Assembly (NCBI RefSeq): GCF_023380025.1
Contig: NZ_CP097253.1
Location: forward strand, 2,327,001 to 2,391,000
Reading direction: 5' to 3'
DNA length: 64,000 nt
Source of the DNA: Sphingomonas glaciei
Lineage (GTDB): Bacteria > Pseudomonadota > Alphaproteobacteria > Sphingomonadales > Sphingomonadaceae
In this document: positions 51,172 to 59,724 of the stretch, one piece after another
How the letters are laid out: every line of letters begins with the position of its first letter
Position numbering within the stretch: position 1 is the stretch's first letter
Notes under the pieces: model-generated
The model's input: only the letters and a program-made list of their open reading frames with translations
Database searches by the model: none
What the model was told of the DNA's origin: nothing
Position numbers and translations under genes: made by a program

Positions 51172-51235
51172 CCCGCGAAAGCGATGGCAGGCTAATCACC
51201 GCTCGGCGGTGGATGATCGTTTGTCCATCATGTGC
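51172..51235. repeat. 64-base hairpin-bearing direct repeat, copy 1
   Basis: This copy is 62 of 64 bases identical to 59406-59469, exactly 8,234 bases away in the same orientation; differences are at ggatGatcg/ggatAatcg and catGtgc/catAtgc. Inside, CACCGC-TCG-GCGGTG forms a 6-bp hairpin. It lies 51 bases upstream of the PEP-CTERM gene's ATG. Confidence 0.85.
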
Positions 51236-51285
51236 CGCCTACGCCGTCTGCCGCACAAGCGGATCTTCCAATCAGGAGATCCACC

Positions 51286-51894
51286 ATGTCCCGAGCTTTC
51301 CTGTGCGTCGCAATCGCGTTTGCCGCAGCAGTTACAGCCATTCCCGCGAGTGCGGCAGAGATCAGTTTCTCCGGTTTCGCCGCAGCCACCGCCAGCCCGG
51401 CACCCAGTTCCAGCTGCGCGCCTCTGTTCCAAGGCATTGCGATGGGGAGCGGCACCTCGTCTTACGGAGCCTTCAGCTACTCCCACACCGCCTGCACCAC
51501 GGGCGCGACGGGCCCGGTGACCGGGAGCTATGTCATCAACTTCGGCTCCGACCAGTTCAGCGGGTTGTTCGCCGGCATCTCCGCCGCGGCGTCCACGCCA
51601 GGCCTGTTTGACCTCCTCTTTACCTACGACATTCTTGCCGGGACCGGCCGCTTCGCTGACGCTACCGGCCAATTCGGCCAGATTGGGTCGGTCGACGTGC
51701 GCGGCGGACCGCCCTCGCGCCTGACGCTCAACTTTTCCGCGGTCCCGGAGCCGGCGAGCTGGGCGCTGATGCTGCTGGGCTTTGCAGCCGTCGGCGGAGC
51801 GCTGCGACTTAACCGGAGGAAAGGTGGTGCCACCGAAGACGATAAAGATGGGCACTCAGATCATTGGACTATCTCGATGCGGCTTGTCCGCTGA
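51286..51894 (+). CDS. PEPxxWA-CTERM sorting-domain protein
   Basis: This is a 202-residue exported protein. A signal peptide (AVTAIPASAAE) is followed by an all-beta domain (ISFSGFAAATA ... VINFGSDQFSGLFAG). The sorting signal is VPEPASWALMLLGFAAVG followed by RLNRRK. EpsH-type exosortase cuts such tails in exopolysaccharide-producing bacteria. Unusually the frame continues 22 residues past the basic end (GGATEDDKDGHSDH...), so a frameshift may have removed the natural stop. An AGGAG site precedes the ATG by 7 bases. Exosortase genes are not in the window. Confidence 0.82.
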   Translation: MSRAFLCVAIAFAAAVTAIPASAAEISFSGFAAATASPAPSSSCAPLFQGIAMGSGTSSYGAFSYSHTACTTGATGPVTGSYVINFGSDQFSGLFAGISAAASTPGLFDLLFTYDILAGTGRFADATGQFGQIGSVDVRGGPPSRLTLNFSAVPEPASWALMLLGFAAVGGALRLNRRKGGATEDDKDGHSDHWTISMRLVR

Positions 51895-52137
51895 GCACCC
51901 ATCCCGGACGTTCCGGTGCATCTCGCCGAGAACGCAAGCGGACGCTCGTTTAGCTAGGTTGCGGATGTCCCCATTGTGCACACTCCTGTCGATGATCTGC
52001 AGCCAATCGAATTGATACCTGTAGGTAGAGCGCCCTCGCAGCGAGAGCGACAGCATGGCTTGACCGTTCACATCAGAGCATTTGCTGAGCCGTTAAGTTA
52101 GGAGTAAACGGCGCATGCCCTCCTTGGAGGAGCAGTC

Positions 52138-52833
52138 ATGACAAGACTGAATGTTGTTGTCTGCTTAGCCTTCGATCATCGTGCGTCCGTCGAAGGATTG
52201 GGCAAGTTCAAGGAGTGTGTCCTCCGTTGTCCGTTCGTGGAATCGGCGATGGAAGTTACAGGCACCTTCGACCTGATCGTTCAGGGGAGCTGCGACTCGC
52301 TGACGGAATACACCCAGAACATGGAGCTGATCCGGCCCCAGCTCGCGCAGTATGTGAGCCGCCTCGACGCAAATTTCATTAGCAAGAAAGTAGAAGTGCG
52401 CTCGGGAGAAGGCACTGAGAGCGCTCTGTGGCTGCCGTGCGACGGGGGCCGGAGAAGGGTGGAAGCATGCCTGATCGACAAGGTCGTTGCCGAGGGCGAC
52501 TACATGCGAGTTCATGTGGGCAAGTGGAACTGCCTTGTTCACCTTACGATGCAGCGGCTCTACCAAACGCTTGGTCATTCCGGTTTCATCAAACTTCACC
52601 GATCCTGGCTTGTGCGGGTCGGATTCATCGACCGTGTGATTCATGAGAAGCATCGTTGGCTTGCGCGCTTACGCGACGGAACGAACGTCACCGTCGCCAA
52701 AAGTCACGTGCACGACGTTCTGCAACTCATGACCGCTGAGTCGTCGACGGCGGAAGTCAATTCGGCGATTCGAAGCCAGCGCAACGACGGCGCAAGTCCA
52801 ATCGAAGAAGAATCGAAGATTTCGATTAGCTAA
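52138..52833 (+). CDS. Transcriptional regulator with N-terminal RAM (AsnC-like) and C-terminal LytTR domain
   Basis: This is a 231-residue protein with an unusual domain pair. Residues about 10-85 resemble the Lrp/AsnC ligand-binding (RAM) domain: FVESAMEVTGTFDLIVQG then EYTQNMELIRPQLA and a DANFISKK strand. Residues about 98-205 match LytTR DNA-binding (CLIDKVVAEGDYMRVHV, GFIKLHRSWLVRVGFIDRV, NVTVAKSHVHDVLQL). A response-regulator receiver is normally fused to LytTR; here an amino-acid-sensing-type domain takes its place. It lies upstream of UrcA on the same strand, 51 bases away. Confidence 0.75.
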   Translation: MTRLNVVVCLAFDHRASVEGLGKFKECVLRCPFVESAMEVTGTFDLIVQGSCDSLTEYTQNMELIRPQLAQYVSRLDANFISKKVEVRSGEGTESALWLPCDGGRRRVEACLIDKVVAEGDYMRVHVGKWNCLVHLTMQRLYQTLGHSGFIKLHRSWLVRVGFIDRVIHEKHRWLARLRDGTNVTVAKSHVHDVLQLMTAESSTAEVNSAIRSQRNDGASPIEEESKISIS

Positions 52834-52884
52834 GAGCGCAAGGTTCCTAGCACGGGAGATCTTTCCCCAACGCAGGAGGTAACC

Positions 52885-53280
52885 ATGCATGGTCGTAACT
52901 TTGCCACCTTAATCGCAGCGGGCGTAATCGGCTTGAGCCTCACGGCAGCGGCTGCTTATGCTCAACCGCCGAAAAGAGACGTTGTTGTCGAGGGCAAGCG
53001 CTTCGATCCCGAAACTCAGCGAATTGTCCGCTATGGCGACCTCAACTTGGCCTACCGTCCGGACCAGAAGCTGCTCATGCATCGCATCTCGAGGACCGCG
53101 AGGGCGCTCTGCTATGATCTCGGTTATGCGAGTATGGAAGAGAATTGGCCTTGCAGGAACGATGCGATCGACAGCACCGACGATCAGGTTGCTGCAGCAA
53201 TCGCTCGCGCCAAGGACAAGCTTGCAGGCCGTCCAGTGGGCCCAGCGATCGCCATTTCGATGGTGATTGGCTCGCGTTGA
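52885..53280 (+). CDS. UrcA family protein
   Basis: This is a 131-residue exported protein. The signal ends TAAAAYAQ, and the UrcA core is visible as VRYGDLNLAYRPDQKLLMHR (20 residues) then ISRTARALCYD and EENWPCRNDAID with two conserved cysteines and AIARAKDKLAG. UrcA proteins are widespread in sphingomonads, small and periplasmic, of unknown role. It directly follows the LytTR regulator, suggesting control by it. Confidence 0.85.
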   Translation: MHGRNFATLIAAGVIGLSLTAAAAYAQPPKRDVVVEGKRFDPETQRIVRYGDLNLAYRPDQKLLMHRISRTARALCYDLGYASMEENWPCRNDAIDSTDDQVAAAIARAKDKLAGRPVGPAIAISMVIGSR

Positions 53281-53356
53281 CGCTGGGGAGGGGCGGTCAA
53301 GGCTGCCCCTTCCAGCCTCGTTGGAGTCGATGTTGAGCCTGCCATGTGGAGGTGAC

Positions 53357-54391
53357 ATGATGCGCCCGTTAGTGCGGCTGGTGATGCCGACGATGGCATT
53401 ACTTCTGATGAGTTGCGGTGGCGGCGGCGACCAAGCTCCCTCTCAACCCATCATCGTGGCCCCGCCGTCCAGTCCTCCGCCTCCCGCTCCCCCTCCTGCG
53501 CCACCGACCGCCGGCATCCCCACGGCTTCTAGCGTGCCGCTCGCAGCGCCCTTTCTTACGACAAGCCCCGCCTTTCCTGTCACCAACCTGGAGGGAGCGA
53601 ACTTCCAGATCGGCGCCCTTGCAGCTCGCTTTCCGTTGCGTTTGAGCGCAGTAGGACCGGGCTTTGGTGGCGACAGCATCGTCACCAATTCGGGTGGCAT
53701 ACTCGACTTGAGATCAGACCGATCCCTGGCACTGACACTGAATTCCTCCACGCCAAGCATAAGTGCGATGCCAATCGGAGGGATGCTCACAACGCGGGCT
53801 AACGGTGACAAACTTCTCCTGACTGCTAATCCGCCCAATCAGGGAATCAACTTCGCCCGCCACGGGGTGTGGCTGATCCAAAGTTCATCGGGCGACAGTG
53901 GTGGTGTTTGGTCTACCGGCTTCGCATCTCCGTCAGGTGCTTTGCCAAATACCGGGCATGTGACTCTCGTCGGAGGAGCAAACGGCCTGATCAGCGAGTA
54001 CGGCATCGCTGGCGGCGCACAGATTGCCCTGCTCAGCGGAAAGGTGGAACTTGTCGTTGACTATGCCACCGGATCGGTAACTGGGCGAATAACGCAGCTG
54101 AAAGTTGGCAGTGACGGGACCTATGTGACCGGTCCGGTCAATGAGCTTACGCTATCTCTCACACTTGATCGTAACGGACGTTTGCTGACCGGCTCGGCGG
54201 TTTCCGGGGCCTCCCCCAGCGGACCCAACGCCTTTGCCGCAAACGTCACGGGAAGCGTCAGCGGCCAACTATTTGGTCCTGCCGGCGCTGACGCCGGAGC
54301 TGTACTGATCCTGTCTGATGGCCTTTCGCGTTTGGTGCTGGCGTTCAGCGCTACGAGCAACGCTGAGTGCGCCGGATGCTGGGACTATTAG
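53357..54391 (+). CDS. TbpB-like beta-barrel surface lipoprotein
   Basis: This is a 344-residue lipoprotein. The signal ends ALLLMSC and is followed by GGGGDQAPS, then a Pro-rich stretch (about 25-55). The C-terminal half shows the pattern of the transferrin-binding-protein-B-like barrel: ISEYGIAGGAQIALLSGKVE then DYATGSVTGRITQLKV and NVTGSVSGQLFGPAGADAG. Such barrels bind iron carriers or heme at the surface. It is related in layout to the lipoprotein at 56994-57857. The chosen ATG (53357) gives the clean lipoprotein signal. Confidence 0.75.
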   Translation: MMRPLVRLVMPTMALLLMSCGGGGDQAPSQPIIVAPPSSPPPPAPPPAPPTAGIPTASSVPLAAPFLTTSPAFPVTNLEGANFQIGALAARFPLRLSAVGPGFGGDSIVTNSGGILDLRSDRSLALTLNSSTPSISAMPIGGMLTTRANGDKLLLTANPPNQGINFARHGVWLIQSSSGDSGGVWSTGFASPSGALPNTGHVTLVGGANGLISEYGIAGGAQIALLSGKVELVVDYATGSVTGRITQLKVGSDGTYVTGPVNELTLSLTLDRNGRLLTGSAVSGASPSGPNAFAANVTGSVSGQLFGPAGADAGAVLILSDGLSRLVLAFSATSNAECAGCWDY

Positions 54392-54953
54392 AAATTGTTG
54401 ACCCTTCCTTCGTTGGCTTCAGATCGCAAACTTGGCACACTACGCTCGAGGCCGTCAGTGCCCCGAGTTATTTGGCTCATCTACTAAGGCGCACCTTTTT
54501 CGGCATACAGTCGTCCTGTGCGGCAACCAGCAGCCCAGTCGGCCTCCGCAGCAGCCTGTCGTCTGTGAGACCTCACGCTTAAGGTCTGATTACGACCCAT
54601 TTCGGACATTCACTGATCGTCGGCTTAGCGTCGCTCTCGGACGCTTAAGTCCGCCCCAAGCCGACCTGCGGCACGTATTAACCGTTCGCCGGCAGTGAGC
54701 AAAAAGTGAAGGTGCTGCATACACGTAGGCGCCAATGCTGACGCCCACAACGGCGACCGGACGGAATGGATCGTCTCAGAGGCCGGTGTGACATTCTCTC
54801 CCGAGTCAGTGTCGTGGACTGGAAGCTTGGCTCTACCTTCTCGCAGCGGTAATCGTGTTAGGACAGGCGTAAGCGAAAGAACCGCAACGAGATCGGGCGG
54901 TCCACCAAAGGCCCGCCCGATCCGCTGACTGCAAATAGGAAGCGTCAGTTCGA
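54392..54953. other. Non-coding stretch between two convergent genes
   Basis: No supported gene lies in these 562 bases. The strong hairpin at 54891-54922 near the right end is described separately. The rest has no repeat or motif I recognise. Confidence 0.5.
54891..54922 (-). terminator. Terminator-like hairpin after the second PEP-CTERM gene
   Basis: GATCGGGCGG (54891-54900) pairs perfectly with CCGCCCGATC (54913-54922). Read from the minus strand it lies 31 bases after the stop of the PEP-CTERM gene at 54954. A T run is weak. Confidence 0.65.
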
Positions 54954-55628
54954 CTATGCCATCGCACTAAGGTGTGGTGCGGCATGACGCCCGCGACGCA
55001 GGCTGAAGCCGACCGCACCGAAGCCCAACAGCATCAGCGCCCAAGTGGCAGGTTCAGGAACGGCAGTCACTTGCTGGACGCCAGCGAGACGCAGCTGCTC
55101 GAAGCTGTTGAGGCCGGTAGCGCTGAGCTGAAAACCAGTGAAGCGCTCACCCTCGGTCCCGGTGATGCCGCCAAAGTTCTGTCCGTTGCCGCTGATGACG
55201 CGCGTGAAGTCATTGCCTCCGGCGTCCTGCCCGAAGACCAGACCATTGAAGAAGACATCGCCGGTGCCGAGAAGGTTGAACGTCGCCGTCGAGAACGTGT
55301 AGCCGTTCAGTAGGCTGTAGGTCAGCGTGTTGAGGATACCGTCGGTCGACTCGACGACTGCCTGACCAGACGCACCCATGATGAGCGTTTCATCACTAGT
55401 GAATGTGCCAGTGATGGCACCGCTGCCGTTGAAGTTGCTGTTGATCAAGCTCGGCCCGCCAGTGCCCGTCATGAGCACATTGATGTCGGTATGAGCGCAC
55501 GCCGGATCGTTAGGGCCGACTTGATAGCACTGAACAACAGCAGCAGAAGCGGGAGTGGCCGTCGCGAGCGCAACTAGGCTCGCCATGGGGACTCCAAGCA
55601 TTGCTCCTTTGAGACCAATCTTCTTCAT
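54954..55628 (-). CDS. PEPxxWA-CTERM sorting-domain protein
   Basis: This is a 224-residue exported protein with a signal peptide (LVALATATPASAAV), a beta-rich body (NVLMTGTGGPSLINSNFNGS, 20 residues) and the sorting signal VPEPATWALMLLGFGAVG followed by SLRRGRH. A good GGGAG site precedes the ATG. Substrates of exosortase usually go to the cell surface or matrix. It is convergent with the TbpB-like gene and divergent from ArsR. Two cysteines (VQCYQVGPNDPACAH) near the N-terminus may form a disulfide. Confidence 0.85.
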   Translation of the reverse strand: MKKIGLKGAMLGVPMASLVALATATPASAAVVQCYQVGPNDPACAHTDINVLMTGTGGPSLINSNFNGSGAITGTFTSDETLIMGASGQAVVESTDGILNTLTYSLLNGYTFSTATFNLLGTGDVFFNGLVFGQDAGGNDFTRVISGNGQNFGGITGTEGERFTGFQLSATGLNSFEQLRLAGVQQVTAVPEPATWALMLLGFGAVGFSLRRGRHAAPHLSAMA

Positions 55629-55778
55629 CTTCCATCTCCCTGCTGAAGTGCCCTGAGGCTTAGCGCCGTGATGAAAATGCTTTGTTGCCGCCACGGCTCG
55701 ACAAAGATGGATAAAGGCAGCTTGTGTTCGATCATCACGCCAGAAATGACGAACTCAGATTGTCCTTAGTGAGGACGA

Positions 55779-56087
55779 TTACTGATGCACGAAGCCAAGA
55801 TATCGTACGTAGTTCCTAATTGGTGCAATCACGGATCTCCGCACGAGGGCGTATTCTAACCGCCCGCCTGACCTTCTCCTTGATATGATCTCAGCTTCTC
55901 CAAGTATCTTAAGATGGTGGAGCACAGCTGGATTTGATATCTCAAAGTGAGCAGAAAGTTCACTTAGAGTCATGTTTCTGTCGGACAGCAGATCTACAAT
56001 CTCGAACCTTACAGCCGAGCTAAGGGCATAGAATACACCCCGTGTATCACACTCCCTCTGAGGTGCCGTTGCAAACATGATCAGCAA
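55779..56087 (-). CDS. ArsR/SmtB-family winged-helix regulator
   Basis: This is a 102-residue protein with an HTH: FYALSSAVRFEIVDLLSDR then NMTLSELSAHFEISNPAVLH and KILGEAEIISRRRSGG, the wing. Metal-binding cysteines typical of ArsR are missing (only one Cys at position 13), so the signal may not be a metal. Local base composition is low in GC. It is 150 bases upstream of the PEP-CTERM gene on the same strand, which may be its target. Confidence 0.78.
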   Translation of the reverse strand: MLIMFATAPQRECDTRGVFYALSSAVRFEIVDLLSDRNMTLSELSAHFEISNPAVLHHLKILGEAEIISRRRSGGRLEYALVRRSVIAPIRNYVRYLGFVHQ

Positions 56088-56676
56088 CTCCGTTTATCGC
56101 AGTCACAGCAAGCCATCGAGTAGCGAATTAGCGAGGTTACGACGGTCACTCGATGCTGTAATCAATAATAGGACTTCTCCAGTAGCAAGACATCGAAGTG
56201 CCATGACTCCTATCAGCGCATCACTGAGGCCTAATTCATTCTCAAAGGAATGCCCCCAAGACTGCTAGAAGAGCCAGTTAATTCGCGTTTAACTGAATGA
56301 GTGCCTGCGGTCGCTTGCGCTTCGGTGAAGCGCCGTGACGAGGCGGTGAGTGGTGCAACCATCGACCAATCGCCTCCAAGCTTCGACGACTCGAACGAAG
56401 ACGACGCGCGAGAACTTATCAGGCACTCTGAAGATCGTGAGCGCTCGCGAGGTAAAGTGGCGCTCTCACCTGGGCTTCACTGGACGAGGCCGAGGTCTCA
56501 ATCAGCTTGCCGATGCCGAGAGATACGCTCAGCTCAGAGCCTGAGCTGAACGTCAGCTAACCACCCAAGGCGGACATCACGAGGGCAGCGGCGCTTTCGA
56601 GCAACAGCCGCAAAGTTCTTCGCTATGACGAGGGGTAAGCCCTTCCAAGAAGCCGCTTCTTCCTTACGTCAGGCCC
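56088..56676. other. Low-GC non-coding stretch upstream of the ArsR gene
   Basis: No supported gene is found in these 589 bases. Short frames at 56301 and 56350 overlap each other without coding signs. A hairpin CAGCTCAG-AGC-CTGAGCTG lies at about 56529-56547. Confidence 0.45.
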
Positions 56677-56865
56677 ATGAGTTTGCGATGCCTCTTGAAC
56701 GTCCATCGGCCGATGCTGACCTCGATCGTTCGCCGGACCGATCGGTTCACCGCCCTGTGTGACGACTGCGGATCAATCATCGAGCGCTCCCACGAGAGCC
56801 GATGGGCAAGGTCAGAGCCACTGGCGTCAACGTGTGGTCAGGCCGCCTTGGCGGACCGCTCCTAG
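56677..56865 (+). CDS. Short zinc-ribbon-like protein
   Basis: This is a 62-residue protein. MSLRCLLNVHRP and ALCDDCGSIIERS give Cys and CxxC that could hold a metal, with a basic-aromatic end (SRWARSEPL). Short proteins with the same layout occur in sphingomonads, so coding is plausible. The last 15 residues look unlike the rest and overlap the tRNA-like sequence by 10 bases, which may mean the real stop was lost. Confidence 0.45.
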   Translation: MSLRCLLNVHRPMLTSIVRRTDRFTALCDDCGSIIERSHESRWARSEPLASTCGQAALADRS

Positions 56866-56931
56866 CTCAACTGGATAGAGCGTCGAGCTTGAAACCGCAG
56901 GTTGGGGATCTGAGCCCTTGGGAGCGGGCCA
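56856..56931 (+). ncRNA. tRNA-like sequence with perfect acceptor stem, D-arm and CCA but degenerate anticodon stem
   Basis: CCGCTCC (56856-56862) pairs fully with GGAGCGG (56921-56927), followed by G-CCA. The D-arm GCTC...GAGC is intact (TAGCTCAACTGGATAGAGC, typical of tRNA-Arg). The anticodon position reads TGA within CTTGAAA, but the anticodon stem pairs only at its ends, and the T-loop is ATCTGAG instead of TTCGANT. It has the 76-base length of a tRNA. It is probably a decayed tRNA or a tRNA mimic. Confidence 0.55.
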
Positions 56932-56993
56932 GTCCCAATCTCCGCAATGGGTGTAGAGCGAACCTTTGCTCAGCGTTCCGGCATTTCGACGGC

Positions 56994-57857
56994 TTAGGAA
57001 CCAAGTATTTTGATGCCCCCATATGGCACCCAGCTCTCGTCGTAGGGGCTCTTGATCTCCGCTCGCCAAGTTACCATCAACTCCTCGCCGTTTGGACCTG
57101 CGAAGCGACCGATCAGCTGGCCGGGCGAGGGCGCGCCCGGTATATTTATAGCAAGTGCAAATTCGGTTGACCCCGTGGCGATGGCGGTCGGGGTGAACGG
57201 GTAGGTCGTTGGGGTATACGGACCCCATGCATCGGCCCATGCAATATCGATGTTGCCGGAGATCTGTCTATTGGCAAAGTCGACGTTGATGCGAACCTCA
57301 TGGCCCACATCCCCCTGAACATTGCGATAGGCACGCGAGCCGGTGGTTGGGAGGGAGGTCGGACTAGTCGCCGTTCCAAAAGCGACCCTGAAGGTCGGAT
57401 CGGCATACCTAGCAAGCACGCCAGCATAACGCCCTGGCGGTCGCGGGATGTCGATACCGGTGAGCAGCGACTGACCACTGGAATCGATCATCCTAAGCGC
57501 TGGATCGGTAGCACTGTTCTGCTGCAGGTTGCCTTCGCCGACGCCGTCGATCTTCAGCCAATAGGTAGCAGGCTGTCCTAACCAGCGAAGAGAGATATCT
57601 CCAACGCTGAGCGTCGGCTTGAAGTCTGCCGAGGCAAACGATCCGAGAAGGACGAAATCAGTCTGGCTTGTGATGCTTGATGGCGGGGGTGGGTAAACGG
57701 TAGCCACCGGAGGAGGAGATACCGGAGGAGAGCTGGTGGGTGGCGTTGTCACGACCACCGGAGACGGAGAGTTGTCGCTGCCGCCTCCGCCGCACCCACT
57801 CAGGAAATTTGCCGCTACGCCGCACACCAGCGCGCTACAGACCCTGTTCCACGCCAC
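56994..57857 (-). CDS. TbpB-like surface lipoprotein
   Basis: This is a 287-residue lipoprotein. Its signal (ALVCGVAANFLSGC) ends in a lipobox followed by GGGGSDNSPSP and a Pro-rich spacer. The C-terminal half again has barrel-type features: INVDFANRQISGNIDIAW, then LAINIPGAPSPGQLIGRF and FAGPNGEELMVTW. The GTG start at 57857 follows AGGAG by 8 bases; a longer upstream frame lacks a signal. It is divergent from the winged-helix/TPR regulator, which may control it. Confidence 0.7.
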   Translation of the reverse strand: MAWNRVCSALVCGVAANFLSGCGGGGSDNSPSPVVVTTPPTSSPPVSPPPVATVYPPPPSSITSQTDFVLLGSFASADFKPTLSVGDISLRWLGQPATYWLKIDGVGEGNLQQNSATDPALRMIDSSGQSLLTGIDIPRPPGRYAGVLARYADPTFRVAFGTATSPTSLPTTGSRAYRNVQGDVGHEVRINVDFANRQISGNIDIAWADAWGPYTPTTYPFTPTAIATGSTEFALAINIPGAPSPGQLIGRFAGPNGEELMVTWRAEIKSPYDESWVPYGGIKILGS

Positions 57858-57995
57858 CGCCACTGCTCCTGCGCAATCCCAGTCGGAGTCAGAGCTTACG
57901 CCTGTTTGTCCGCGCCGAACATGATGAGAAGCTGATGACTGATCTTGTCCTATGTTGGCGGATGCGGCAACTTGGCGCCGGAGGAAAGAGCATCG

Positions 57996-59429
57996 ATGCC
58001 GCAAGAGGCGCGCCAGAACAGCTTCAGCATCGGCGCACTGCGCGTGAATCCCCGCGAACGCATCCTCGAGCTTGACGATCGAAAGCTCAACCTCGAACCC
58101 CTGGTCATGCGGCTACTGACGGTGCTCGCCGACAGTGCGGGCCAAGTCGTCAGCCGGCACTCCTTGTTCGGGCATATCTGGGGCGCGGCGATGGTCGGAG
58201 ACGACAGCCTCAACCGGCTGGTGCTGACCTTACGCAAAGCCCTCGCCAGCTTCGGGTCGCCGGTGCTGATCGAGACCGTGCCCGGCACCGGTTACGCGCT
58301 GCGGATCGCCGCTGCATCCGCAACAGAGACCGAAGCATCCGGCCTCACGCGGGCAATCCAGGCCGCGCACGACAGCTGGCGACTGGCGCTGCCACAACCC
58401 GACTTCCTGTGCCTTGAGCACCTGGCCGCCGCCTGCCGCGCCGAGCCGGCCGATCCGCGCCTGTGGGGGTGGGCCGCCCTGCTCTACCGCCATGCCGCGG
58501 AATATGCGGCGCCCCACGACATCGCTCGGTTTACCCACGACTGCGAAGAGGCGAGCCGGCGGGCACTGGCGCTTGATCCTTCGCAGCCCGAGGCGCTGAC
58601 AGCACTCGCCACGCTGGTGCCCCTTATCGGCAATTGGGGCATGGCACGCGAGCGGCTGCTGTCGGTACTGGAGCGTCATCCCGATCACCCAGTCGCAAGC
58701 CAGGACCTCGCCACGCTCGAAATGGCAACTGGCCGGGTGCGGGAAGGCAAGCGCATCCGCGACGCCCTGTTGGTGCGCGATTCCGTGGCTGCGGTGACAA
58801 GCTACAAGAGCGTGTTCCAACATTGGTCGGTCGGCGATCATGCCGGCATGGACCGGATCGCCGAACGCGCGATCAACCTATGGCCGACCCATCCGGCGGT
58901 GTGGCTGGTGCGGCTGTGGACCTATGCGTACACCGGCCGGGTCGAGGCCGCGCTGGCGATGACCACGGACGATGTGCCCGGCCCTGATACGCCGCCGCCG
59001 ATGCTCGGATTCCTTCGAACCGTCCTTCGCGGCGCTGCAGCGGCTGACACGATGGCGAGACACGAGGAAATCAGGACAGCGAGTTTAGCGTTCGCCGCGA
59101 GTGGCCCGGCCGCAGCGCTTGCTGCCCTGTTCGCGCTCGGCCTTTCCGACCAGTGTGACGCACAGTTCGAAGTGCTGCAGGCCTACTATTTCCACGAAGG
59201 CCCCGCTCCCGTGCCGAGCCACCATACGGCAAGCGAGCTGTCGCTGAACGAGCAGCATCGCCGGCTGACACAGGTGCTCTTCACCCCGGTTCTGGCCAGC
59301 GCGCGGCGTGATCCTCGCTTCCTCCTGCTTTGCAAGCGGATCGGACTCGCCGATTATTGGAAGGAGACCGGACTTACCCCCGACTTCCTGGCGGATGCGG
59401 CGTCCCCCGCGAAAGCGATGGCAGGCTAA
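57996..59429 (+). CDS. Winged-helix (OmpR/CadC-type) regulator with TPR-like C-terminal region
   Basis: This is a 477-residue protein. Residues about 9-107 match the OmpR-type DNA-binding domain: LNLEPLVMRLLTVLADSAGQ, VVSRHSLFGHIWG, SLNRLVLTLRKAL and ETVPGTGYALR. The remaining 370 residues are helical repeats like TPR units (ASRRALALDPSQPEALTALA, 20 residues). There is no transmembrane segment, unlike CadC. The start ATG follows GGAGGAAAG. The last codons and stop lie inside the second copy of the 64-base repeat, so the gene's end may have been created by insertion. Confidence 0.8.
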   Translation: MPQEARQNSFSIGALRVNPRERILELDDRKLNLEPLVMRLLTVLADSAGQVVSRHSLFGHIWGAAMVGDDSLNRLVLTLRKALASFGSPVLIETVPGTGYALRIAAASATETEASGLTRAIQAAHDSWRLALPQPDFLCLEHLAAACRAEPADPRLWGWAALLYRHAAEYAAPHDIARFTHDCEEASRRALALDPSQPEALTALATLVPLIGNWGMARERLLSVLERHPDHPVASQDLATLEMATGRVREGKRIRDALLVRDSVAAVTSYKSVFQHWSVGDHAGMDRIAERAINLWPTHPAVWLVRLWTYAYTGRVEAALAMTTDDVPGPDTPPPMLGFLRTVLRGAAAADTMARHEEIRTASLAFAASGPAAALAALFALGLSDQCDAQFEVLQAYYFHEGPAPVPSHHTASELSLNEQHRRLTQVLFTPVLASARRDPRFLLLCKRIGLADYWKETGLTPDFLADAASPAKAMAG

Positions 59430-59469
59430 TCACCGCTCGGCGGTGGATAATCGTTTGTCCATCATATGC
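59406..59469. repeat. 64-base hairpin-bearing direct repeat, copy 2
   Basis: Copy 2 of the 51172-51235 repeat (62/64 identical, same orientation). It contains the stop codon of the winged-helix/TPR gene (TAA in ggctaatcacc). The CACCGC-TCG-GCGGTG hairpin is intact. The 295 bases after the gene (59430-59724) hold no further supported gene. Confidence 0.85.
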
Positions 59470-59724
59470 GGGGCTGTGTTGTTCTGCGTCAGGCTTGAGC
59501 CGCCCTTTGCTCGTCGCAGACCGATCCATCCGAAGAAAGCAGACACTAGCGTGTCGGCTAGCTGCACGGCGGCGCGATTGAGGGCATACGAGCGGAAACC
59601 CAGACGCCGATCCGGAGTTGTTACAAGCAACAAAGATACAAGTCTCGGTAAGCAGGTGTAAGTTGACAACTTCCGTACCAGTTTGGGTTAGGGCCTTGGC
59701 CTTCACTATGAAGCAGGCCTAGCG

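Noticed and set aside
56301-56549. Two overlapping short plus-strand frames
   Set aside because: They overlap in different frames, have no ribosome-binding site and no recognisable features.
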